Assembly: GCA_020975405.1 (NCBI GenBank)
Contig: JAIOWQ010000008.1
Span: forward strand, 1,054,001-1,118,000
DNA from: Keithomyces neogunnii
Lineage: Eukaryota > Ascomycota > Sordariomycetes > Hypocreales > Clavicipitaceae
Direction of reading: 5' to 3'
DNA length: 64,000 bases
Part shown: in pieces, positions 10,402 through 20,725 of the stretch
How the letters are laid out: every line of letters starts with the position of its first letter
How positions within the stretch are numbered: position 1 is the first letter of the stretch
Made by a program: the position numbers and the translations under genes
The notes under the pieces: model-generated
What the model was told of the DNA's origin: nothing
The model's input: only the letters and a program-made list of their open reading frames with translations
The model's database searches: none

Positions 10402-12015
10402 TCAGTAACGTCCTTGCCAGCCATTGTTTCCCCGAGGAGACGCAGGCGCGTGATATCCGTAGGCTCCCTGCTGGTTGTCGGAAAAACTTCTCTGGGGGCC
10501 CATGGCACCTGGGCTTTGCATTCTCTGAAGTCCGTAGCCCTGCTGCTGGGGCCCGGGAGACCCCATTCGAGAGTACGGGTTGGGAGCCGAGTCGCTGCGC
10601 ATCTGATACTGGCGAGGGGAGCCCGGAGAGCCCGGGTTCATGCCAGCCGGGCTCTGGGATCGAGGCGGGTGGCCGGGACTGGGAGGAACACCAAAGTCGA
10701 ACCCGTGGTGGCTAGAAGGAGCAGGGCTGGCAGTTCGGCTGGCTTGACCACGCATGGCTCCGGCAGCGCCCATGGCTCCGCCAGCCATGACAGGGCCGCG
10801 AATGGTGCTGACATTGCTGGCGCTGCTCCCCAGGCGGGACTTCTCATCAAACGGTCCCTCAAAGGGACTCGATTCGGGCACGTGGTACGAGTTGCTGTCA
10901 GACATGCCGCCGGCGCGAAGATCTCTGGCGTTGTACTCCTGGCCATGGTCAGCAAACCCGTCAGGGTTGATGCCCTTCCTGAGGAATTCTGCATTCTCGC
11001 GTCGTTCCTGTTCCTCGCGTTGGACGGCAGCCTTGGCCTCGGCAGCTCCGAGGCGACGTTGTCGGATGTAGTACCAAAGCAGCGTTACTATGGCCAAGGC
11101 GCCGACGGCACCGCCTCCGGCATAAACACCCATCTTGGCTCCAGAAGGAAGTTCGTTCCACTTCTGGCTGATGGACTTTTCGGGCTGCTGGTTGAGCGCA
11201 TCGACCGCCGTCGAGTTGCCGCTCACAACCTTGATGCTTCCCCAGCTGCCCGAACGATCGCCATATGTATACTCCTTGCCGCTACTGTAGTCCGTCACAT
11301 GGGCGCTCTTGAGATACATGGTGTAGGGTCCATTGGCATAGTCGGTATCTCCACCGGCCCATTGGCGGGTGCCTTCGGGGAGCGAAGGGTCGCCGCCAGC
11401 CCAGATGCCGACGCTCATGCGCATGGGTGTTTGGGGATAGTTGAGCGTGTTGTTAGCATCCTTTGAATTCAAAGTGCGCACGTGGTTGCCGTCAATGAAC
11501 CATTCAATAGAGTCCCTTGTCCAGACGGTGGTGTAGTTGTGGTAGTCGTCCTGCATACCAGTCATGGGGTGGGCGCCGCCGTTTCTATAGTCCTGGAGGC
11601 CCTTGCCGAAGTAGTTGGTGGTAGCGAAGGTCTTGTTAGAGCCGAGGAACTCCCAATCGACCTCGTCGAGGTCATCGCTAAGCCACATCATGGAACTGAC
11701 GACGCCGCGGCCTGGAGCCACCTTGAGCAAGATTTCGGTGCGGCCGAAGAAGAAGTAAAACTTGGTTCGCAGGGTTGGCGAGTCGCCCTGTTTGTTGATG
11801 GTGAAGGCGGCACCGGTGTTGGCGTCGTAGGTGACAGTGCCGGCCGTGGTCTCCCAAAGATCACTGCTCGGCGTGCTGTTGAAGTTGAAATAATGGCTGG
11901 TGCCGAACGCCGGGTCTGCCGGACAGTCGCGCTCCATGGGATTGCAGTCAGTGTGAACTTGAGCGGCAGCCAGGCCAAGCAAGGCCGCGGCTCCGAGGAT
12001 GGATTTGTACAGCAT
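10402..12015 (-). CDS. CRH-type GH16 chitin-glucan transglycosylase with C-terminal membrane anchor
   Basis: Single exon, 537 aa. CRH proteins transfer chitin chains onto beta-1,6- or beta-1,3-glucan and so crosslink the wall. Residues 1-19 are a signal peptide (ending GLAAAQ). The GH16 domain spans about 40-250 with the catalytic DEVDWE at 117-122, i.e. Glu118 nucleophile and Glu122 acid/base. It has further family landmarks (YHNYTTVWTRDSIEWFIDG at about 158-176). Most CRH enzymes end in a GPI signal, but here a clear membrane helix at about 295-317 is followed by a basic RQRR stop-transfer and about 215 residues rich in Pro, Ser, Gly, Gln and Met. The tail would be cytosolic. There are several N-glycosylation sequons in the catalytic part. 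It is the first of a run of minus-strand genes. Function confident; the meaning of the tail is open. Confidence 0.92.
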   Translation of the reverse strand: MLYKSILGAAALLGLAAAQVHTDCNPMERDCPADPAFGTSHYFNFNSTPSSDLWETTAGTVTYDANTGAAFTINKQGDSPTLRTKFYFFFGRTEILLKVAPGRGVVSSMMWLSDDLDEVDWEFLGSNKTFATTNYFGKGLQDYRNGGAHPMTGMQDDYHNYTTVWTRDSIEWFIDGNHVRTLNSKDANNTLNYPQTPMRMSVGIWAGGDPSLPEGTRQWAGGDTDYANGPYTMYLKSAHVTDYSSGKEYTYGDRSGSWGSIKVVSGNSTAVDALNQQPEKSISQKWNELPSGAKMGVYAGGGAVGALAIVTLLWYYIRQRRLGAAEAKAAVQREEQERRENAEFLRKGINPDGFADHGQEYNARDLRAGGMSDSNSYHVPESSPFEGPFDEKSRLGSSASNVSTIRGPVMAGGAMGAAGAMRGQASRTASPAPSSHHGFDFGVPPSPGHPPRSQSPAGMNPGSPGSPRQYQMRSDSAPNPYSRMGSPGPQQQGYGLQRMQSPGAMGPQRSFSDNQQGAYGYHAPASPRGNNGWQGRY

Positions 12016-13559
12016 TCTCGTGTGGTTGAATGGATGTTGATGTGCTGGAATATGTCCAAAGCGGAAGACTGCTCTCGAATGGTACGTGCTAAATTGGCAA
12101 TGGCAGCATGAATCGATTCACGGTCTGCAGGGCGATATCCTCTGTTCCAGCAGAAGGTATATCTCGTGAAGGTTTCGAAGGGAATGTCTGGCACCACAGG
12201 TCGATCCTGGGCGCTGTCAGTGTCGCAAAGGACTGACGGGTGAGAAAGGAGCGTAACGATGTCTAGTGACAGTGCTGGAGGTTGAAGACGCTGCGTGGCA
12301 GCTGGAGAGCAACTCCACCGTCAAGCAAAAAGGAAGGTCAGGACAGATTCTGTCGCCCCAGGAACAGAGAGGCAAAGGAGTGAATTTCGTCAACGGACGA
12401 AGGATGAAGGAAGGAGTGGCTGTGGCAGGGAGAACAGAGCCGGCACTCGCTCTGGGCTGGTCGTCATTGTAGCATTGAGGAGACTGGGCCGAGATTGGAC
12501 AGTCAAACTTGGGCGGCAATGGCAGGGGGGGAGTCGTCCAGCACCAGCCCTCGACATTCTACACAGGGGGCGCGGCCGCCAATCTGCCAGGGGTGGAATG
12601 GACACTAGACTCGCAATGCTTGGCCCATGCTGAGATGTCCTTGGTCGTTGTGATGAGACACAATTCCTGCATTTGCACGGAGCACTCCTCCATGTACTCC
12701 GTACGCATCGCATTTAATAACGAGTCTGGTACGCTCTCCCAAGCCAAGCAAAGAGAGCTCACTGTTTCTTGCTTCTCCACTGGTTCAGGGGCGGTGGCAG
12801 GCGGGAGGTGGGGCTCACAGTAGATTAGCAGGGCAAGGGCCAATGACAACCGAGGACGTAAAGTGCATTAGTGCCAGGGGCCCAGAACAATGGAATCGTC
12901 CGAACCACTGGGGCTCTTTATGGTGGAGGTGTTCACAATGACTCTGTAGGCCTCACCTACGGAGGACATGCAGAGTCACGAGAATCTGATGGAATGACAT
13001 CAACGCGCCTGGTTTTTCTTGGCTGTCGCTGCCACACAGCAGCAGATCTGGCCTAATTAAACAAACACGTCTTCCAGCAGAAAAGGATTGCCGTAATATA
13101 TACAAGAGCAGAATGATAAGGCATCGAACCAAGTGCACGGTCCTCGTTGGTCCGCTAGGATGGGTGAGACGAGCCGTGGCGGGTTCTCTTCAATACAAAT
13201 GCCTGGTGTGTTTGACAATCCAGCCACCGCCAACCACGCATGTCATGTCCTACTCCACTGATGTGGCATTTATCCGGCAAACGTCACCGGCACAGACTGG
13301 ATGACACGACTCGAGCACAATGCCTTGCGGAACACGCTCACCAAGTACAGAGTCCGCTGCCTCACGCATCGACGGCAAGCGCACAAAACCTAATGTCGAT
13401 GCACCAGTTGGTAATTTCGTATGACAAGTTCCCATTTCCCATCCAGCTAGATACGCAAAAGAGCATCCACAACTGCCTTGTTCCACGTTGCAAAAGCCAC
13501 CACCGCTGCAATACAAGAGGGAGCATACATGCCGTTCCCTGGTGCCAAATTCAGGGCAG
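12016..13559. other. Intergenic, promoter side of the CRH gene
   Basis: About 1.5 kb without a convincing gene. It holds the CRH promoter and the 3' region of the next minus-strand gene. Confidence 0.5.
12695..12703. repeat. TACGGAGTA 9-mer, copy 2 (reverse orientation)
   Basis: Exact TACTCCGTA within GTACTCCGTACGC, about 680 bp upstream of the CRH start. Confidence 0.6.
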
Positions 13560-14171
13560 TCAAACGCCGTGTCCTGGACAGAACAACCGTTAGCGCACCT
13601 CGTCACAGCAAAGTCTGCATCCGTGGTGTATGCAAGTGTGAAAACAGGGTGACTTACGACCCAGCCCTCGCCCCCGTTTCGTAACCTCCTTGGCATGCTG
13701 CTGCTTAATCTTGGCCCTCCTTGCCTCCTCGGCTGCCTCCATCTCCACCCTCTTCATATGTCCCCTCGCCTCTCGGACCCTCAGCCGGGCCTGCTCCAGC
13801 GCCCTGTCCGCCTGCTCCTCCGCGTCCTCGGCGTCCATGACCCTCTCGCGGGCCTCTAGGATGCTGGGGTCCGCGTCCTTGTCGCCGCGGCCCATGGCCC
13901 GGCGCAGCAATCCACCAGAACGCCTCTTGTCCGTCGACGAGCCAGACGAGGACACGGAGCTGCGCGTGGACGCCGTCCTATTTGTCGCGGCTGTCGGCGA
14001 CCGGTGGAAGAGACCGTGCTTGCGCCGAAGGTGGTCAGTCGTCTCTACACGCGCATCGTGAACCGTGTCGTCGCGCCGGTGGAATAGCCCGTGGCTTTTG
14101 CTCTCCGTCGCGTTTCGCTCCGGGGCGTGAACCTCGGGCGAAGCATCGCCGTGGGATCCGAAAAGGGGCAT
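13560..14171 (-). CDS. Small charged coiled-coil protein, function unknown
   Basis: Two exons, 14171-13658 and 13573-13560, with an 84-bp intron (C|GTAAGT donor, TGTCCAG acceptor). Joining them gives a short ending GLGRHGV and about 175 aa; without splicing the frame runs on into low-quality sequence. The N-terminal half carries three GLFHR/GLLRR-like repeats separated by acidic and Ser/Thr-rich linkers. About residues 105-165 form a strongly predicted amphipathic coiled coil (EARERVMDAEDAEEQADRAL onward) ending in a basic patch. I recall similar small fungal hypothetical proteins ending in LGRH-type tails, but no function is known to me. No signal peptide or membrane segment. The gene model is well supported; the role is unknown. 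Confidence 0.7.
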
Positions 14172-15427
14172 GTCTAGAAGTACAGGCTGTGCAAAAAGAG
14201 TCGTTGTACAAGGTCAAACTGGGCTTGCGCAAAGTATCACTCCCTAGCCCAGGCGCCAAGAGGACAATTTCCAAGCCCAGTGAGGGAACACAGAGCATTT
14301 TTAATAATTCTTCATGCAGTTCTCTACAGTGCATCTGCATGAGCATGTTCCCCGTCATCTTGATTTTTGCAGTCGAGTAAACCTGTTTCGCTGTCGATCT
14401 GCCATATGACGTCAAAGCCATGCAGTAGTAGGTCACCTTGGCTTCATATGTCCTCTGTACGCTTGGATCTTGCACCCAATCATTTTATGAGCGCAAAGAG
14501 CGTCGCGTCCCAGCCCGCATTGAACCCTGCAGGCGGTTCTTGGTCTCGAGCCAATGCCGTGCGACCGCGAAGACGACCTTTACGTAGAGGGCTGAGGAAG
14601 TGACGGCGATGTGGTGCCGGTCAACCCAAGGTGTCACTCTACAACGGGTTAGGCTCGATAAAGTAAGCGGGAGGCCATCTTCACAACAGTCGGTATTGAA
14701 GCCAGGATAGGATGGACCAGATGCTTGGACAGGGAGAAATTAGTTGGTGTGGCGCTTTTGAAGAACCAGTACTACCAAATGATGCAGCTATATACTCACG
14801 GCGCAGACCCAATGTGAAATGACAAGAGGGGAAGAAAACGAAAACTTAGGGGGCGAAAATGAACAAGTTCAAACATGTCTAAATCAGTGGCCCAAATGCA
14901 AACGCACCATCATGCTTGAACAGCCAACAGGATACTCCGGTCCACGACTTGAAACCACCTCTTACACCCCAAGATTGACGTAGATGCAGAAATTGAGAGC
15001 AAGGGGTTTGAAGGGGAAAAAAATTAAAAACAGAACCAGCCATTCGTGATTTCCGTCACATCTGCTGCGTCTTTGGTGATACATCTAGACCACAGCAATA
15101 TGTACATCCACTATTGCGTTGATGGTTGAAGCGGGGGTTGCGACGTGGCGGCCTTGGAAAGAAAGAGCCAGGGAGATAAAATAAAGCGGCACAGGACCGG
15201 CAGGAGTATTGAATAATAGAGGCAAAACGAAAGCAAATTTGTGCCGCCTGGTCAAGAGCCCAACATGCTGGACATGATCTGCTAAGTCCATGCAAGGGGG
15301 GCGGCGGCGACAATGTGGGTGGAATAGGACCAGAAAAGGAAAAAGAAAAAACGAGAGCTGGCTTCGGGTATTTGATTCGTGATGCACGTTTGTTCGGCTT
15401 TGCAGCGCTTGGTTTCGTTTTATCCGC
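14172..15427. other. Intergenic, downstream of rho3
   Basis: About 1.25 kb; no domain-bearing frame. It contains the rho3 3' region and the promoter of the small coiled-coil gene. Confidence 0.5.
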
Positions 15428-16459
15428 TCACATTACTGTGCATTTGCTCTCCTCCCTCTCCTTCTTGACGCTCAGCGCAACGCGCGCGGCTTCGGTAAAG
15501 GCCTCGTTGACACCACGGTTCTTCATGGCTGAGCATTCGAGGTAACGCGAGGCCCCTATTCGCTTGGCGACTTCCAATCCCTTGTCGTAATCGATTAGGG
15601 GTCCCTTGGGGCGCTCCGTGTTGGCACCTCCGCCGGCGGGTGCAGGCACGGACGAGGACGCGCCCGTCTCCTGGCCTTCCTCGTCCTCGCCGGCGCCTTC
15701 TCGAAGATCGCACTTGAGTGCAACTAGAACGAGTTTCACGCCGGGGCAGTTGTCGGCGATCTCGCCTACCCATTTCGACTCGACGTTTTCGAGCGAGTCT
15801 TTGCTGTCGACGGAGTAGCAGAGCATAATCAAATCGGTGTCGTCTGAGAGAGAGAGGGTGCACGTTAGCTGCAGATTCCACATCCCAGGGGCATGAAAAC
15901 AAAGGTCAGGGTCGCACCGTAGGATAGCGAGCGTAATCGATCGAATTCTTCCTGTCCAGCAGTATCCCAGAGCGAAAGCTCAATGTGCACGTTATCTACA
16001 AAGATGTCTGTCCACAATGGTTAGCCGGCGCAAGCTCCCGAGTCATGCCTTCACCGCCCGGCGTCTGGTGCACAGGAAGCCGTATTGCATCAATCGTACC
16101 GTGAACATAGTTTTCGAAGACTGTAGGTTCGTATACCGTTGGGAAGTAGCTACGGCGAGTCAATTAGCTGCCAAAGTTTGGTCGTTGTGCCGTCCTTCTC
16201 TCGGCATCGCAAGAGCAATAGCGTTGATGGAGTCTCGAGAGAAGATGGACACTTACCCCCTGGTGAAGACGTTGAGCAGCGACGTCTTACCACAGGCACC
16301 GTCGCCCCTGTCATGACTTGTTAGAACTGGTTCCAGGCCTACATGGTCCTCGAGCTCTCGGAGTCTTGGTTCTGCGCTACGGTGTTGTCAGCGACAGGGA
16401 GTCACGCACAGGAGCACCAGCTTGCGCTGGACCGTCTTGGATCCGCCGCAAAGAGGCAT
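15428..16459 (-). CDS. rho3: Rho3 small GTPase
   Basis: Five exons, 16459-16410, 16307-16257, 16149-16100, 16007-15918 and 15843-15428, give 218 aa; all phases close. The start MPLCGGSKTVQRKLVLLGDG is the usual Rho3 N-terminus. Motifs: G1 GDGACGKT at 18-25, switch I YFPTVYEPTVFENYV at 35-49, G3 DTAGQE at 65-70, KCDL at 124-127 (TKxD-equivalent), CSAM at 184-187. The C-terminus is CTVM, a CAAX box that by its final Met is expected to be farnesylated. Rho3 works with exocyst and formins in polarised exocytosis and hyphal tip growth. The Rho insert region (130-162) is expanded into an acidic then Ser/Ala/Pro/Gly-rich loop (EDEEGQ then SVPAPAGGG), longer than in yeast Rho3. Branch and donor sequences are canonical in all four introns. 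Identification firm. Confidence 0.95.
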
Positions 16460-17718
16460 GGCAGCGGAAGGCGGCTGCAATTGACAATGTCCGAGTCGAT
16501 GACAAGCGCAACAGTGTATCGCAATGCAGGGGGCTAGTCGTCAGTGTGGGCAAGTCGCGGCGTCGCAAAGCGCATAGGCGTAGGGAGGATCAAGTTGGTG
16601 TATTCGAGATGGTTTGAAATGCGGCGTGGTCGTTACGAAGGAGTAGCCGGGAAGTCGGATGCAGAATGTGCGGTGTCAAGGACAGGGCAGACGGCTTCAA
16701 AGTTGTAAATTTGTCGTCGGCAGCGACTAGGAACGGGGGCCAAGTCAATACGAAGCCGACGAGGGAAAGAAGTAAAGAAGGAAATCCGGAGCGAATGCCC
16801 CTGGTGGATGACGATGTGACGATGAGTGCGGAGGACCCTTGAAGAGCTCGGTTGTAGAGCCTTCAGCCACGTAGCGTTGAACGGAAAAGTCTGGTCGAGT
16901 CGACGAGGGAAATGAGAGAATTGATTTGATGGCAGCCGGCTATTAGTTTGGTTTACAGACACCTGCCTGGTCTGGAAAGCTGAGAGAGGCAACGCGTACG
17001 CAGGCTCCAGGCTGGTAGTGCCGGGGGATCCACTGCAGACACTGGGCCTGCCGCCATGAGTCTCCATGTTTGCAGGTAATTTCCACCAGTTGACCGCCAG
17101 GGCAACCTGCAGCACAGAATGGATCCTCAAAGCTCCACCAGACCGGCCACACTGTCTGCCTTCTGTCTGTGCGTGGTATGCAGTACGCTCTATGAGCCTC
17201 TCGCCATTGAGTGTTGCAAGTGTCTGGTTTCCCCGCACAGTAAGTTCATACAGTACCGTGCATCTTGACCCATTCCTTCTGTTCCATAGTCAGTGCCGAA
17301 ATCAACCATCAACTACGGAGTAACAGACTTTGGTCTCTGTGCTGCAATTTTGGTAATTGATTTTTCTGATTTACTTGACCCATCACCCATAAAGAACAGA
17401 GTAGGTATTAATTGGCACTCAAGTGGGTATAATAACCTGGGATACAGACAGACCAGACACCTTCTGGTCCTTTGGTCATATCAAGGCAACTCCTCCATAT
17501 TACCTCTACATTCCAGTCCAATGTTTCCACTGCGAAAGAACGCTTCAACATTCCTTTTCACGTACCTGCGTGCAATGGTTGCTCAATCTCGGTAACATGA
17601 TGCAAATTATCTTCCCACAATTCCCATGGCAAAAAGCAAAGACCGTGTCGAACCTCCTGGTGTAATCTTATTAGTGTCCTGTGAGATATCGCATAAACCT
17701 GACTTGCATCAAGACTCC
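16460..17718. other. Intergenic, rho3 promoter side
   Basis: About 1.26 kb. The longest frame (16633-17238, minus) has no domain or homology feel and was not called. It contains the rho3 promoter and the cwc25 3' region. Confidence 0.5.
17314..17322. repeat. TACGGAGTA 9-mer, copy 3
   Basis: Exact TACGGAGTA in the gap between cwc25 and rho3. Confidence 0.6.
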
Positions 17719-18987
17719 TCAGTCCTCATCCCGCTGATACCCCTGTCGGTTTCGCCCTATCCTCTCGCCTAGGTCGAGCTTGCCAGCCTGTTTGTGCAGT
17801 CCGTTGACGAACCCGCGGTCGCCGCCCCGTTCTCGCGCTCTATCGTCTGCTTCCCGAGCTGCCCTCTCCTCCTGATCGAGCCTGGCCAGACGTTTCTCAC
17901 GATCCCAATCTAATTCGGATGCGGCCGATCGCATGGCAGCCAGTTTGCGTGCCTTTTCCGCTTCTCTCTCTTCACCGTTCCCTTGGTGTTGATTTCTTTG
18001 TCGGCCATCAGCGTGCCTGTCAGCATCCCCGCGAGATGCATTTCGGTTTCGGGGTCTCCAATTGTCATCCTTGTCGTATGCCCGGTGTCTTTCACGGCCG
18101 TCGGCGCGATCGTTGCGCCGTCCAGAATGTAGATCTGGGGATCGACTGTGCCGTCGTGGTTGGTCATCTCTCCGCGCGTAATCATCATTTTCCTGGCGAT
18201 GAGTGCTCCTCCTGTGGCTGCTTTCGCGTCTTCTTTCCGCCGAATCGTCGCCTCCATCCTCCCCAGAATGTCTTCGCCTTCCATGTCTCCGCCGACGTTC
18301 GTCATCGTCGTCATCTTGACGATGGCGTCTGGGACTTCGGGATCGCGAGTTTGATCTGTGGCGTCGTTTATGCTGCCGTTGCTCGTCTTCGGAATCTCTG
18401 CTCCTGCTCCTGTGTCGCCGGTGTTTCCGCCGGTGTCTATGCTCCCTGTCTCGTGACTTTTCCTTCTTGTCGCCATCAACCACCCCCATGGAAGCCAACA
18501 GTTGCCGTCGCTTGATGGGGTCGTTCATCATGGCCTCGTAAGCTGCTTGTTCCTGTCGCTTGATGGCGAGCAGGGGATCGTCTCGAATTTTGGACGCCGT
18601 GTCTCTGGCGCTGTTTGCGTTCTGGAGCGCTATGAAACTGTCCTGCCCCGCGCTCTTTTCCAGCTTCTTGTGCTCTGTGCCCTTGATGAGATTGTCGATG
18701 CGTCGCTTGCCCAGGAGGTACGCCTCGGTCTCCTCGCTGGTCCCTACCTGGCCATCGGTAGGGCCCTGGTACATCCAGTCCACTCGGTCTACCCTCTTCT
18801 TGCCGCCGGCTTGCTCGAGCTGCCGCTGCAGCTCCTCCTTTGCGCGCTCCTCCTTGATCTCGTTGATGCGTTGTTGCGTCCGTTTGCGCTCGGCGAGGGC
18901 CTTTTGCTCTTCCTCGTAGACGGCTTGCTGGTTTCGCCGCAAGGTAGGGTGAAAGGACTTTTTGAGATTGAGATCGCCGCCACCCAT
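17719..18987 (-). CDS. cwc25: Pre-mRNA splicing factor Cwc25
   Basis: Single exon, 422 aa. The start MGGGDLNLKKSFHPTLRRNQ is the diagnostic Cwc25 N-terminus. An N-terminal CIR/Cwf25 region follows, with AVYEEEQKALAERKR and, at about 70-80, VDWMYQGP, then EAYLLGKRRID. Cwc25 joins the catalytically activated spliceosome after Prp2 and promotes the first transesterification. The middle third (about 175-340) is an Arg/Ser/His/Asp-rich disordered segment with RS and DDDDDE runs, typical of filamentous-fungal orthologues and much longer than in yeast. The C-terminus resumes with SAASELDWDREKRLARLDQE and a helix. Nuclear. The long antisense frame through this gene is an artefact of the biased composition. 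Confidence 0.95.
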   Translation of the reverse strand: MGGGDLNLKKSFHPTLRRNQQAVYEEEQKALAERKRTQQRINEIKEERAKEELQRQLEQAGGKKRVDRVDWMYQGPTDGQVGTSEETEAYLLGKRRIDNLIKGTEHKKLEKSAGQDSFIALQNANSARDTASKIRDDPLLAIKRQEQAAYEAMMNDPIKRRQLLASMGVVDGDKKEKSRDREHRHRRKHRRHRSRSRDSEDEQRQHKRRHRSNSRSRSPRRHRQDDDDDERRRRHGRRRHSGEDGGDDSAERRRESSHRRSTHRQENDDYARRDDQPRRHSRSPDLHSGRRNDRADGRERHRAYDKDDNWRPRNRNASRGDADRHADGRQRNQHQGNGEEREAEKARKLAAMRSAASELDWDREKRLARLDQEERAAREADDRARERGGDRGFVNGLHKQAGKLDLGERIGRNRQGYQRDED

Positions 18988-19374
18988 GATGCCGGTTTAT
19001 TAGTCGGGTCGCGAAATCGAGGATATTGGACAAAGGTGGTGGTGGTTGGAGAGTTGGCACGAGGTGGCGAGCAACGTCTTCGGTACTTGTGGAGGCTGCC
19101 ATGGGCCCATTTTTATTTTTCAGGCATGGTGCTTGGGAAACAATGTCACAGCACAAACAGAGGCACAGGCGCGCGAACATGATATCACCCCCACATGGAT
19201 TAAATGTGTCTGTTTCTGCAGGCAGAATCGACATGTCCTTGTGGGTTGTCCAATTCGTATTGCGCCAAATCACACTTGAGCCTAGCCGTTGTACATGCCG
19301 ACCGATTCCAACACGAGTTCCCAGCCAATCCTATCGTACAAGCATCATTGCACCTCTTATCCAAAGCACCCATC
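18988..19374. other. Intergenic, cwc25 promoter
   Basis: 387 bases between the cwc25 start and the stop of the next minus-strand gene; no additional gene seen. Confidence 0.5.
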
Positions 19375-19896
19375 CTACCAGCTGGCCCGCTTCACGCCTG
19401 GCAAATTTCCGGCCATTGCCTCCATTCTAAAGTTGAACTGCCGACGGGTTAGCTCGCGCCGCGCTGCCGGGCCATCGCCGTCCCTCCCTGGAGCCATGCT
19501 TACTCTAGTCATCTTAAACTCGCTGAGAACACCGCGTCCCTGCCCTCCCATGATGCACCTGTTGCGAATCTGCGTGGGACGGGTGTACGCGTGCATCTGC
19601 GTGAGCTGCAGCTGGGCTTCGGCGCGGACACGAGGGGGCAAGGTAGTGTTGCGGATGATGTAGCGGAGAGCTTGCCTGCTGCTCGTTAGTATACGGTTCC
19701 TGACAGCCGCCATGAAGAGACGACGCATGCAAATGGCAATTCTCTCCGTCATTGTCCGGCACAAGCAAGCATCAAGGGGCTTAACCTACCTCTCCGTCTC
19801 AAATTGCTCAAAGACCTTTCGTTTGGTGTGGTCGCGAATCGTCCGGGCCTTGACAAAGCAGCCCAGATCGAGCTTCTTTGCTCGGAACATTGACAT
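19375..19896 (-). CDS. mrp2: Mitochondrial small-subunit ribosomal protein uS14m (Mrp2)
   Basis: Two exons, 19896-19790 and 19675-19375, give 135 aa. The intron has a perfect TACTAAC branch site just before the GCAG acceptor. The N-terminus MSMFRAKKLDLGCFVKARTI and the C-terminal block RNRCIMGGQGRGVLSEFKM with a NLPGVKRASW end are the standard uS14 landmarks; RxRC..GxxRG and the final KRASW contact 16S-type rRNA. The Cys4 zinc ligands of some bacterial S14 proteins are not all present, as usual for mitochondrial forms. It carries a 12-residue insertion (SMAPGRDGDGPA) between GVLSEFKMTRV and the ARREL helix. Component of the 37S mitoribosome. Confidence 0.93.
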
Positions 19897-20725
19897 GGTA
19901 GGCAACAGGGCGTTGGAATTGTCGGAATTGTACGTGGGTAGGCCGTCCAGGTCGAAGGCGAGCACAAAAGATGAGGCCGGCCGTTTCTGCCGATAATTTG
20001 CCGATCTGCACGCCCCGCTTTTTCCCGAGGTCCCCTTGTCGAAAAGAGGTACAAATTGACAAACTCAGATTCTAATTGACATTATCGGTAAATTTGCCAG
20101 GGACTCCCTGGATCGGTTGAATGCTTTTCTTTGCCAAGTTTTGAGGCCAGTAAAATGTAAAAGATGCATGCCTCTCTGAAAACGGTACGTTTCTACCCAG
20201 CTATAACCCTACATGGAACTCTGGTGGCGGGATCTCAACTTCCCAATCCTGTTCGTCACATGACACTGCAAATGGCAATTTCACAAATAGACCTTAAATC
20301 TCAAAGCCATATTGACTTGTCACCGTGTGGAGTAGGGGACTAGACAACTCTGCCAGTATGTGCAGTTGAGAGCCATTGCCTCCAAGTCAGCCGCTCTGCT
20401 TCGAGTTTCCACTATTTCGACATGGAACCGAATCTGCTGCGCACTCTTCCCCAATGAGTCGTGAGAACCACCCAAAATCTCGGAACAAGGACCAGATCAT
20501 CGTCATCAAAACAGCACTCCTTGTGTAACCCTTAACGCCATGTGCCAAATCTAAATCCCCAGTACGTTTAATGTACACATGCCATGTCGCAACGCAGTAG
20601 TCGAGCTATTAACTGCGATTGATGCACAACTCCCAATGCAAAACAGCCGTCAATGAAACATGGTTGGGCGTCGGGAAATAATGAGCCCAACACTCTCGGG
20701 AACCAAAATATGCCCAAGGGACCGT
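19897..20725. other. Intergenic, mrp2 promoter and GMT 3' region
   Basis: About 830 bases; nothing recognisable beyond expected promoter and terminator sequence. Confidence 0.5.

Noticed and set aside
10294..11466. 390-codon plus-strand open frame
   Set aside because: It is antisense to the CRH gene, whose frame has a signal peptide, GH16 catalytic motif and membrane helix; the antisense frame is Arg/Ala/Gly-rich with no domain.
16633..17238. 201-codon minus-strand open frame upstream of rho3
   Set aside because: No domain, no splice support, random-looking composition.
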